14,851 nucleotides of DNA from Paenibacillaceae bacterium UBA6304 (GCA_002439285.1 DJTQ01000147.1:1-14851); one strand, 5' to 3'. Positions 7,495-14,011 are shown, counted from the stretch's first letter. A program made the numbers and translations. Notes: generated from the letters alone by a model not told the origin.

Positions 7495-7905
7495 ATGAAC
7501 AACCTGGAGAAGTCGATGCTGTTTATTCCAAATCGTTACTCTGTTCATGGGAAAGAATTATTCGTGTCCTATAATATTGCGGTTATTCCCGAAGACATGG
7601 AGGTCCAATCCATGAAACTGATCGTAACCCTCAATGCCCCTACCGCGGGAACGCTTCATGTGCAAGAGATTGAACAGGGCTGGGATGAACAGCATATCGC
7701 GAAGGTCCGCCCGTCGTGTACGGAGATAAAAGACTCCATTATAGTTTCGGGTGCCAATGAAGGCGGGTTTGATTTGACCCGATTGTCCGGTCGTTGGCGG
7801 TTTGATAGTCAAAACAATCACGGAATTTATGTAAGCTTGGAATCTGCTGATGGCACCTCGTTTTTGTTGGAGGACCCTCCCTATTTGCTTGTCAGCACCC
7901 TATGA
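7495..7905 (+). CDS. Small DNRLRE-like beta-sandwich protein
   Basis: A 136-residue protein, last in the operon. The order of features matches the DNRLRE / jelly-roll type domain: two initial beta strands with FVSYNIAVIP (23-32), SMKLIVTL (39-46), LHVQEIEQGWDE with the hallmark Trp63, a Pro-containing turn (73), FDLT (92-95), SGRWRF (98-103), NNHGIYVSL (107-115) and a final strand EDPPYLLVST (126-135). In larger proteins such domains serve as cell-surface or carbohydrate-associated modules; here it is the entire protein, without signal peptide or anchor. The ATG at 7495 is preceded by AAAGGAGG (7473-7480, rather far) and GAGG (7484-7487, 7 bases away). It could be a structural spore-surface protein or glycan-binding partner; the family call is by pattern and moderate. 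Confidence 0.72.
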   Translation: MNNLEKSMLFIPNRYSVHGKELFVSYNIAVIPEDMEVQSMKLIVTLNAPTAGTLHVQEIEQGWDEQHIAKVRPSCTEIKDSIIVSGANEGGFDLTRLSGRWRFDSQNNHGIYVSLESADGTSFLLEDPPYLLVSTL

Positions 7906-7936
7906 TAGATTTTGAATTTCGTATTACTGTAGCGTG

Positions 7937-7993
7937 AAAAGGGCTGCTTGAGTGGAAGCGGAAAAGCCGCTTGCCCTCAGGCTGCCCTTTTTT
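7937..7993 (+). terminator. Composite terminator ending the 2351-7905 operon
   Basis: An outer stem (7937-7952 with 7976-7992, one T-T mismatch and one G-T pair) encloses a perfect inner hairpin AAGCGG/CCGCTT (7956-7961 and 7967-7972). Six T residues (7988-7993) follow the outer GC block. The A run on the left arm means the structure could also work for minus-strand transcripts arriving from the convergent DUF4855 gene. Confidence 0.88.
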
Positions 7994-7995
7994 GC

Positions 7996-8036
7996 AAAAG
8001 AAAACAGCGGTGCAGTCATCCCTGCCCGCCGTTTTC
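7996..8036 (-). terminator. Terminator for the minus-strand DUF4855 gene
   Basis: Arms 8000-8010 and 8026-8036 pair with one mismatch, extended by GCAG/CTGC (8012-8015 and 8022-8025) around a six-base loop. Read on the minus strand the hairpin ends in GTTTTC followed by TTTT, starting 4 bases beyond the stop codon. On the plus strand it lacks a T tail. Confidence 0.75.
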
Positions 8037-8040
8037 GCGT

Positions 8041-9060
8041 TTAATAAACGATTCCCGGATAATCGTTTTTTTGATAGAGGCCCTTAACGAACGTGTAAAG
8101 CCGGATATACTCGGTGGCCCTCTCTTTATATATCGATTCGAGCGTTTGATTCGGAAACTGATAGACAAGAAATGAGTCATTCATATAATTTTGCTTATTC
8201 GGAAGTCCAAAATTGAAGTAATCGAGATGATGGTAGTCGCTGTATATTATGCCCTTGCCGAACGTAATCTGTGTGCCCAGATGATAGAATTTCGAGAATG
8301 CCGATGAATTTTGGATCCAGTTCGTATGATAGCTGGTATTCCCCGTATAGTTGGAGTTTAATGCCACGACGTGAAAACCGAGCTCATGCCATTGAATTAC
8401 CCCGTTAGCCCCGTAGTTGGGGAGCCACATGCTAAGCTGGTCCCGCGAAGTGATTGCCCCGTTTACCCATTTCACAAGCTCTTCATCATTGGTTTGCGGG
8501 ATGATGGATTCCCTTTGCCATAGAAATCCTCTGAACTCCAGCTTGTCGTGAAGTTCGGTTCGCTGGTTCCATCGGGTATTGAATTGATCGATCCACCAGA
8601 TGACTGCCGCAAAACGGTCGATATTCGACGAAAAGTCAAGGTTGCGGCCCTGAATTTCTCCGAACGTCTTCTGGAATTGGTGAGGGTACGGAATAGAGAC
8701 CCAGACATCCAGTTTTTCGTCCTTGGCAAGTCGGTTTAAGGCAATCAGGTTAGCGTCGGGAGCGAACAGAGCGTCGATCCACTCCATCCAGTCTTTTTTA
8801 TCCGAAGGTTCACCGAAGCCGACATACAGTGGATACATGAAATGGTTATCTTTTGTACGGATCCCGTTGAAAATGAAACCTTTGAATAGATTGTCTATCG
8901 GCTGACCGTTTAACACGTAATTCGTGTAATAGCGTAATTGATCTTCCTTCCAAGTCAGAGGCGTTTCATTTAATAAATCTCCGCACGGTATCATGCACAC
9001 CTGGTTTTTTAACTGATAGGCCTGCGGTGATAAATATCCACTAGCCGACGCAGGAATCAT
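8041..9060 (-). CDS. DUF4855-family protein, copy 1
   Basis: A complete 339-residue protein matching the DUF4855 pattern: WMEWIDALFAP (91-101), a strand VWVSIPYPHQ (119-128), FGEIQGRNLDF (133-143), a WWIDQF helix (155-160), the core strand FRGFLWQRES (176-185) with conserved Glu184, WLPNYGANG (212-220), LNSNY (234-238), FGKGIIYSDYH (267-277) and QFPNQTL (301-307). The repeated strand-helix pattern and acidic strand ends suggest a TIM-barrel, glycoside-hydrolase-like fold, so a glycan-processing or glycan-binding role is plausible; the family has no established activity that I know of. No signal peptide is seen. The ATG at 9060 has GGAG nine bases upstream. It converges on the CgeB operon and diverges from the second operon. 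A paralog lies at the right edge. Confidence 0.87.
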   Translation of the reverse strand: MIPASASGYLSPQAYQLKNQVCMIPCGDLLNETPLTWKEDQLRYYTNYVLNGQPIDNLFKGFIFNGIRTKDNHFMYPLYVGFGEPSDKKDWMEWIDALFAPDANLIALNRLAKDEKLDVWVSIPYPHQFQKTFGEIQGRNLDFSSNIDRFAAVIWWIDQFNTRWNQRTELHDKLEFRGFLWQRESIIPQTNDEELVKWVNGAITSRDQLSMWLPNYGANGVIQWHELGFHVVALNSNYTGNTSYHTNWIQNSSAFSKFYHLGTQITFGKGIIYSDYHHLDYFNFGLPNKQNYMNDSFLVYQFPNQTLESIYKERATEYIRLYTFVKGLYQKNDYPGIVY

Positions 9061-9244
9061 TTCTTCACACTCCAGCCATTATGGTTTTTTGTTCCTGTAA
9101 CAATAAATAGTATGTTTTCAGAAATAGGAATGACCTAGACGGAAAACCAATTTTGTCCGGAGCACTGGCAACCGTCTCTATAATTGAATAAATCATAATG
9201 TCGGAAGAATGCAGTCATTTATTTGAGGGGGAGGAGCAAGCAAT
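9061..9244. promoter_or_regulatory. Divergent intergenic region with weak -10 candidates on both strands
   Basis: This 184-base AT-rich spacer must hold the promoters of DUF4855 copy 1 (minus) and of the second glycosyltransferase operon (plus). The minus strand has CATACTATT at 9114-9106 and the plus strand CATAATGTC at 9194-9202; each matches five of six fixed sigma-K -10 positions. A TATAAT at 9179-9184 has no properly spaced -35. None is convincing alone. The ribosome site for the plus gene is GGGGGAGGAG near 9227-9236. Confidence 0.3.
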
Positions 9245-10240
9245 ATGAAGATCGTTCATGCGCCTACCGAAATTGCGGGTCAAATGCAGACCATAGTGAA
9301 TGGGCTTCGGCTGGCGGGACATGAAACCAATGGGTTTAACTGGTTCCTCAGCTATTTAAATTATAGCGGCGGGATCAACATTACAGATGCTTACGAATTA
9401 ATCAGAATCGTGGATCCGATTGCCAAGCATGCAGACGTGATCCATTTCCATAACGGGAACTCTTTTCTGGCTAATAATACCGACTTACCTCTCCTACATG
9501 CGATTGGAAAAAAAATGATTATGCACCATTGGGGGAATGACGTCCGCTCCAAAAAGACTACCGAATTGCTCAATCCTTATCCTGTTCCCCCCAGTTATTT
9601 CCCTGATGAGCGAATTCATGAAAACCTGTTGTTCTCGAGTAAGTACATCAATCATGCCATAGTTCAGGATTATGAGCTCTATCCGCATATCGCGGATTAT
9701 TACGAACATGTTCATGTTCTTCCCTTGGCTTGCAAGCATGAGGAAATCCCCTTTGCTTACCCCTCCAGGGATAACAGGAATCCGGTGATTATACACGCCC
9801 CTACGAACAGGGAGTTCAAAGGATCGGAATATGTGGAAAAGGCCATCTTGGATTTGAAAGAAACTAAAACATTCGAGTATTGCGCTATCGAGAAAATGAG
9901 CCATCAGCAAGCGATGAAAACGTACCTGACAGCGGATATTATCGTCGATCAAATTTTGTGTGGAACGTACGGTATGTTGAGTGTGGAAGCTATGGCAATG
10001 GGGAAAGTAGTGGTTGCTTTTGTTAGGGATGATGTAAAGGCGAAGTTTCCGGCAGAGCTGCCGATTGTGGTAGCGAATCCGGATACGATATCCTCAGTGC
10101 TTGCCTCGCTCATCGATAACCCGGAAGCAAGATTTAACCTGGGCGTAGCTGGACGTCGTTATGTGGAAAAATACCACAGTTTGAGCTACATCATCCCCAA
10201 ATTGCTGGACATTTACAATAGCGTTAAAGGGGGAGAGTAG
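9245..10240 (+). CDS. GT4-like glycosyltransferase, paralog 2 of 3
   Basis: A 331-residue glycosyltransferase that aligns with paralog 1 essentially without gaps over the first 250 residues. Conserved blocks are MKIVHAPTEIAGQM at the start, HFHNGNSF (67-74), MHHWGNDVR (93-101), AIVQDYELYPHI (138-149), IIHAPTNREFKG (182-193), DQILCGTYGMLSVEAMAMGK (235-254) and AKFPAELPI. As in its paralogs the first EX7E Glu is replaced by Gly240. The ATG at 9245 has a strong GGGGGAGGAG site and is the first gene of the second operon. The C-terminal KGGE codons and stop form the ribosome site of the next gene. Its job is presumably to transfer one of the sugars made by this locus; which one is not visible. Confidence 0.88.
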   Translation: MKIVHAPTEIAGQMQTIVNGLRLAGHETNGFNWFLSYLNYSGGINITDAYELIRIVDPIAKHADVIHFHNGNSFLANNTDLPLLHAIGKKMIMHHWGNDVRSKKTTELLNPYPVPPSYFPDERIHENLLFSSKYINHAIVQDYELYPHIADYYEHVHVLPLACKHEEIPFAYPSRDNRNPVIIHAPTNREFKGSEYVEKAILDLKETKTFEYCAIEKMSHQQAMKTYLTADIIVDQILCGTYGMLSVEAMAMGKVVVAFVRDDVKAKFPAELPIVVANPDTISSVLASLIDNPEARFNLGVAGRRYVEKYHSLSYIIPKLLDIYNSVKGGE

Positions 10241-10244
10241 GCTG
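10228..10244 (+). promoter_or_regulatory. Ribosome site and CTG start codon of glycosyltransferase 3
   Basis: The end of paralog 2 reads AGGGGGAGAGTAGG directly before CTG at 10242. The rfbG/epimerase junction on the minus strand has almost the same 19 bases, with ATG where this one has CTG. Between the last in-frame stop (TGA at 10182) and TTG at 10362 the frame has no ATG, GTG or TTG, so this site decides the start by comparison. Confidence 0.65.
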
Positions 10245-11276
10245 AATCCGATAAAAGTCATACACGTCCCGCTGGAAATCGCTGGCCAGGTCGGGCTGAT
10301 CTGTGAATCTTTAAAGAACAAGGGCATTCATGCCGTCGGTTTTGACTTTTTTCCTAATTACTTGAATTACAACCGGGTAGTCCCTACGGATTCTTACGAG
10401 CTCATAAAACTGTTGGAGTACAGCATTCTGAACTATGATCTGTTCCATTTTCATAATAGTTATTCATTCATTGAAGATAAGCGAGACATTCAGATGATCA
10501 GGGATGCCGGCAAAGGCATTATTATGCATCACCGAGGCAATGATGTCCGATCACATTCGCGCGCGAGGTCCTGGAACGGATACCATAATCCTTATGTAAA
10601 TACGGAATCTTCCTTTCCTGAGGAAGAGATCGACCGAAACTTGAAGTTCTTTGCCAAGCATGTAACGGCGGCTATTGTCCAGGATTATGAATTGTATCCT
10701 TACGTGGCGGATTATTATGCGGCAGAAGGAAAAAAAGTATATGTGCTGCCTCGACTATTCATTCCGTCTTCCGTAACACTCCCTAAACCGGTGCTTCAGA
10801 AGACAGATCTGCCATTGATCGTTCATGCTCCGACTCACCGTGAGTTCAAGGGAACGGATTTTATCATCAAGGCGGTTGAAAAATTGGCACAAGAGGTTCC
10901 ACTCCGCTTCAAACTTGTTGAAGGGATGAGCCATGGTGAAGCAATGACGTTGTACAAAGAGGCGGATATCGTGATTGACCAGGTGCTTTGCGGAGCTTAC
11001 GGCAACTTGAGTGTGGAAGCGATGGCGCTCGGGAAGGCGGTCATCTGTTACATCCGTCCGGACCTTGAAGCAAAGTTCCCAGCCGATTTGCCGATTGTTT
11101 CGTGTAATCCAGACACACTTTACGACGGTTTGAAACAGCTGGTGCTTCATCCGGAGGTCAGGGAACAACGGGGGCAGCAGGGCATCGCTTATGTCAAGAA
11201 TCACCATGATGCAAATCAGGTCATTTCGCAGCTGATCGCAATATATGAAGAGGTCTTGGGAAGGAGCTTACTGTAG
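10242..11276 (+). CDS. GT4-like glycosyltransferase, paralog 3 of 3, non-canonical CTG start
   Basis: Read from CTG at 10242 this is a 344-residue glycosyltransferase. Residues 4-16 (IKVIHVPLEIAGQ) align with the first 13 residues of paralogs 1 and 2, so the coding frame clearly extends upstream of the first canonical start (TTG at 10362), which would give 304 residues and remove the first beta strand and the AGQ loop. Other shared blocks are FHFHNSYSF, IMHHRGNDVR (with Arg in place of the Trp of the other two), AIVQDYELYPYV, LIVHAPTHREFKGTDF, DQVLCGAYGNLSVEAMALGK and AKFPADLPI. The first EX7E Glu is again Gly. The stop is followed at once by the ATG of the acyltransferase. An in-frame ATA at 10251, aligned with the Met of the paralogs, is a less likely start because the ribosome site is too far away. 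Confidence 0.82.
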   Translation: MNPIKVIHVPLEIAGQVGLICESLKNKGIHAVGFDFFPNYLNYNRVVPTDSYELIKLLEYSILNYDLFHFHNSYSFIEDKRDIQMIRDAGKGIIMHHRGNDVRSHSRARSWNGYHNPYVNTESSFPEEEIDRNLKFFAKHVTAAIVQDYELYPYVADYYAAEGKKVYVLPRLFIPSSVTLPKPVLQKTDLPLIVHAPTHREFKGTDFIIKAVEKLAQEVPLRFKLVEGMSHGEAMTLYKEADIVIDQVLCGAYGNLSVEAMALGKAVICYIRPDLEAKFPADLPIVSCNPDTLYDGLKQLVLHPEVREQRGQQGIAYVKNHHDANQVISQLIAIYEEVLGRSLL

Positions 11277-11975
11277 ATGAGCGGAAACGCAGAGATTCTT
11301 TACGGTAAAAATGTAACGATCGGCGATCACGTGATCATCGAACCCGGCGTAGTGATCGGAGATGATGTCAGCATCGGAAATTTGGTCGTGATCAAGCAAG
11401 GCACAATTATCGGCAACGGAGTACAAATCGGCGATTTATGCGTTCTTGGCAAACGCCCTGCTTCAAATCCAAAAATGTCTCTGAAACCGCCCGCCGACCT
11501 GCCGCCATTGACGATCCGAGATCGTGTCAAAATCGGCTGTAGTGTTGTCATCTATTGCGGGGTAAACCTCAGCGAGGATGTGTTTGTAGGGGATATGGCC
11601 AGTATTCGTGAACGGGTCAGCATCGGGAATAGCAGTATTATCGGCCGGAACGTCATCGTAGAGCCGAAAACGGAGATCGGAAGCCGGGTTACGGTTCAAA
11701 CGTCTTCGTATATTACCAGCGACATGGTGATCGAAGATCATGTGTTTATCGGTCCATGCTGCTCCACCTCCAACGATAAATATATGGGTCTCGGTAATTA
11801 TCGCCATCAAGGCCCCATTATCCGGCGTCACGCAAGAATAGGCAACAATGCAACCCTCCTGCCCGGAATTACGATCGGTGAACATGCGGTCGTCGGAGCG
11901 GGAGCAGTCATTACAAAGGATGTTCCACCTGGAGAGACATACGTTGGGAACCCTGGAAGATCGACAACCAAATGA
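11277..11975 (+). CDS. Left-handed beta-helix (hexapeptide repeat) sugar acyltransferase
   Basis: A 232-residue protein built from hexapeptide repeats of the [LIV]-G-x-x-x-x type, for example VTIGDHVIIEPGVVIGDDVS (13-32) and repeated VxIG turns to about residue 210, ending in the common VPPGETYVGNPGR (216-228). The family makes trimers that transfer an acetyl group from acetyl-CoA. The segment STSNDKYMG (163-171) followed by GPIIRRHARIGNNATLLPGITIG (179-201) resembles the active-site region of WbpD/WlbB and QdtC amino-sugar N-acetyltransferases. At 232 residues it is longer than those (about 190), with extra coils at the N-terminus. The likely job is N-acetylation of the 3-amino group made by the DegT enzyme. 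The ATG directly abuts the preceding stop; AAGGAG lies about 10 bases upstream. Confidence 0.87.
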   Translation: MSGNAEILYGKNVTIGDHVIIEPGVVIGDDVSIGNLVVIKQGTIIGNGVQIGDLCVLGKRPASNPKMSLKPPADLPPLTIRDRVKIGCSVVIYCGVNLSEDVFVGDMASIRERVSIGNSSIIGRNVIVEPKTEIGSRVTVQTSSYITSDMVIEDHVFIGPCCSTSNDKYMGLGNYRHQGPIIRRHARIGNNATLLPGITIGEHAVVGAGAVITKDVPPGETYVGNPGRSTTK

Positions 11976-11988
11976 GGAGGGCGTATTT

Positions 11989-13326
11989 ATGACCGACAAT
12001 AACACCAAGAATTCAGTCCAATCGATTGCCGTCATCGGGCAAGGATATGTTGGTTTACCGCTGTCCCTGCTATTTCTCTCCAAGGGATTTACCGTGTATG
12101 GAATCGATAAAGACCTTGGAAAGATCAGGGCACTGTGTCAGACCAAAAGCTATCTTCCCGATGTGACGGATGAAGAGCTGAGTCAAAGTATGGGAACGGG
12201 CCGATTTCACCCAACCGATGAAATGAGTTGTATCACCCGTGTGGATGCGATCATTATTTGTGTGCCTACTCCGCTCAATTCGGAGCATTCTCCAGACTTG
12301 ACCATTCTCGAGAGAGCTGTAGCTGACATTAGTCAATATTTGCAAAAAGGCCAATTGGTCATCCTGGAGAGCTCTACTTATCCGGGAACGACAAGGGAAG
12401 TTGTTAAACCAGCGCTTGAACAAGGCAGCGGTTTGGTTGCAGGCACCGATTTTCATATCGGTTATTCCCCTGAGAGAATCGATCCCGGAAATGAAGAATT
12501 CACAGTGGAGCAAATTTCCAAGGTGATTAGTGGTCTGACACCACAATGTCTGGAACAAGCAAGAGAGTTGTATGGGAAAGTATTTGAAAATGTAGTGAAT
12601 GTCTCGTCGCCGGAAGTAGCAGAATTCACAAAGCTGCTGGAAAATGCCTATCGATTGATCAATATCAGCTTTATAAATGAACTTGCAACCATTTGTGATG
12701 AAATGAACATCGATATATGGGAAGTGATTGAAGCGGCCAAGACGAAGCCTTTCGGCTTTACCCCTTATTATCCCGGACCGGGGATCGGCGGGCATTGCAT
12801 TCCGGTCGATCCGCTCTACTTGCAGTGGAAGGTGCAAAAAGCGGGCTTGACGAGCAGGTTTATTGAGATCGCCGATGAAGTTAACCGGAAAGCGCCGCAT
12901 TATATCGCGGATCGAATCCAAGCTCTGCTTGTACAGCACAAGGCTCCGGAGCAGGCAAACCTGCTCCTCTACGGAGTTGCCTACAAACGGGATATTAACG
13001 ATATGCGGGAATCGCCGGCCCTGGATCTGATTTCCCTGCTGGTCCAATCCGGGCATCATGTCAGCTATCATGATCCCTATATTGAGGAGATTGAAGTGGG
13101 GGGGCAAACCTACAAAAGTGTCGAGCTGCATGAAGAAGTACTGAGGAATACTCATTGTGCCATCATTGTAACGGATCATACCGTCATCCCGATTGATAAA
13201 ATTGTTACCTTCGCTCCAATCGTTTTTGATACGCGCAACGTGACGGATAAGTTGGAACATAGGGGGAATATTTATCGTCTTGGAGCCGGAAACGGAAATC
13301 TGGCAAGACAAGAACGTTTTGCCTAA
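11989..13326 (+). CDS. UDP-GlcNAc-type nucleotide-sugar 6-dehydrogenase (WbpA/WbpO class)
   Basis: A 445-residue NAD-dependent enzyme that oxidises the C6 hydroxyl of a UDP-sugar to a carboxylate. Visible are the Rossmann motif GQGYVG (17-22), CVPTPL (91-96), ESSTYPGTT (127-135), GYSPERIDPGN (158-168), Lys215 in EFTKLLENAYR (212-222), and the catalytic Cys270 in PGPGIGGHCIPVDP (262-275). The ESSTYPGTT and SPERIDPGN blocks are typical of UDP-N-acetylhexosamine dehydrogenases rather than UDP-glucose dehydrogenases of the TuaD/Ugd type. The ATG at 11989 has GAGGAGGG seven bases upstream; a longer in-frame reading from 11848 overlaps the acyltransferase and is rejected. It would supply UDP-GlcNAcA to the dehydrogenase and aminotransferase encoded in the first operon. 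No clear terminator follows, so some read-through to 13444 is possible. Confidence 0.93.
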   Translation: MTDNNTKNSVQSIAVIGQGYVGLPLSLLFLSKGFTVYGIDKDLGKIRALCQTKSYLPDVTDEELSQSMGTGRFHPTDEMSCITRVDAIIICVPTPLNSEHSPDLTILERAVADISQYLQKGQLVILESSTYPGTTREVVKPALEQGSGLVAGTDFHIGYSPERIDPGNEEFTVEQISKVISGLTPQCLEQARELYGKVFENVVNVSSPEVAEFTKLLENAYRLINISFINELATICDEMNIDIWEVIEAAKTKPFGFTPYYPGPGIGGHCIPVDPLYLQWKVQKAGLTSRFIEIADEVNRKAPHYIADRIQALLVQHKAPEQANLLLYGVAYKRDINDMRESPALDLISLLVQSGHHVSYHDPYIEEIEVGGQTYKSVELHEEVLRNTHCAIIVTDHTVIPIDKIVTFAPIVFDTRNVTDKLEHRGNIYRLGAGNGNLARQERFA

Positions 13327-13384
13327 GCACCGAAAATGCGCAAATAGCTTGGATGATTTGACCAATCAAGCTGATGTATCGCTG

Positions 13385-13393
13385 CATATGTTA
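13385..13393 (+). promoter_or_regulatory. Candidate sigma-K type -10 element (CATATGTTA)
   Basis: Exact CATANNNTA match 50 bases upstream of the ATG at 13444, in a 117-base spacer. No AC sits at the ideal -35 distance. An imperfect inverted repeat (AGCTTGGAT at 13346-13354 and ATCAAGCT at 13365-13372) overlaps the expected -35 area and could be an operator or chance. Confidence 0.35.
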
Positions 13394-13443
13394 TACAGTC
13401 GGACAATAAGTCAGACAGCGTTGTGAAGAAGGGAGGTGAATTC

Positions 13444-14001
13444 ATGGCTCTGATCTTGGATGCATTCACTACAACTGCCAATACAATCATTGAGGCGGAT
13501 ACGGGAGCCCCTCCGGGGTCTCTTCCTACCCCAGCGATCGTCGTGCCGAAAGATCCGGAAATGCCGTTCATTAATGGGAACGGGACTTATATTTTCTCTC
13601 CGTTTGACGGACCGGGATCCACAGTGGTCCTTGTGTCCACCTATACGATTTCTCCTGCACTGCTTCCTATCTTTTCGGTAGCTCTTCCGATTACGGCATT
13701 TTTTGCGTATGCGGCGGACGAAACGGCTACTTCAACGGTCACCCTGCGAGCGATCGACTTATTGGGGATCGTCGTTTTCGATGTGACGCTGATCGAGGGT
13801 CTTAGCAATGGAGGCAACAAACAAAATGTAGCTATTGGTTCGGGTGACGCACTCTTGCTGGCTACTCTTCTCCCAACATTGGGATCTGTTGAAATTGTTG
13901 TAACAACGGTGGTAACAGCACCGCTTGCAGCGCCATATCCGTTTGGTGCCGCAGGGGAGTATCTTGGCGAACTGCGTGTTCACGCGCTTGCCGCAGTGTA
14001 A
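13444..14001 (+). CDS. Hypothetical Ala/Thr/Val-rich beta-type protein
   Basis: A 185-residue protein of no recognised family. The ATG at 13444 follows a near-ideal GGGAGGTGA ribosome site (13431-13439); the GTG at 13423 lies upstream of that site and is rejected. The protein is rich in Ala, Thr, Val, Leu and Pro, lacks Cys and Trp and has few charges. A Pro/Gly-rich segment (21-43) is followed by alternating beta-prone hydrophobic stretches (61-93, 99-118, 136-160) and a short C-terminal strand LRVHALAAV. There is no classical signal peptide with basic n-region, and the hydrophobic stretches are interrupted by polar residues, so it looks like a self-assembling beta structural protein rather than a membrane protein. 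Its placement suggests a spore or cell-surface structural component, but this is inference. Confidence 0.8.
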   Translation: MALILDAFTTTANTIIEADTGAPPGSLPTPAIVVPKDPEMPFINGNGTYIFSPFDGPGSTVVLVSTYTISPALLPIFSVALPITAFFAYAADETATSTVTLRAIDLLGIVVFDVTLIEGLSNGGNKQNVAIGSGDALLLATLLPTLGSVEIVVTTVVTAPLAAPYPFGAAGEYLGELRVHALAAV

Positions 14002-14011
14002 CTATATTTGG

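Noticed and set aside
7948..8175. 75-residue plus-strand open frame
   Set aside because: It starts inside the terminator hairpin and runs antisense to the DUF4855 C-terminus.
9184..9226. AATAAAT / ATTTATT inverted repeat upstream of glycosyltransferase 2
   Set aside because: Seven-base AT-only arms 24 bases apart are expected by chance in an AT-rich spacer.
10362..11276. TTG start for glycosyltransferase 3
   Set aside because: It would delete 40 residues that are conserved with both paralogs, and a better ribosome site precedes CTG at 10242.
11848..11988. N-terminal extension of the 6-dehydrogenase
   Set aside because: It overlaps the acyltransferase C-terminus, has no family similarity, and the ATG at 11989 has a clear ribosome site just before the Rossmann domain.
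11463..12083. 206-residue minus-strand open frame over the acyltransferase
   Set aside because: Overlaps two confident plus-strand genes and encodes no recognisable domain.
12070..13365. 431-residue open frame on the minus strand, antisense to the 6-dehydrogenase
   Set aside because: It lies almost wholly within a confidently identified gene; its translation has no recognisable motif and no ribosome site was noted. It is a shadow frame.
13346..13372. Stem AGCTTGGAT/ATCAAGCT after the 6-dehydrogenase as a terminator
   Set aside because: No T tract follows and the stem has a bulge; kept only as a possible operator note.
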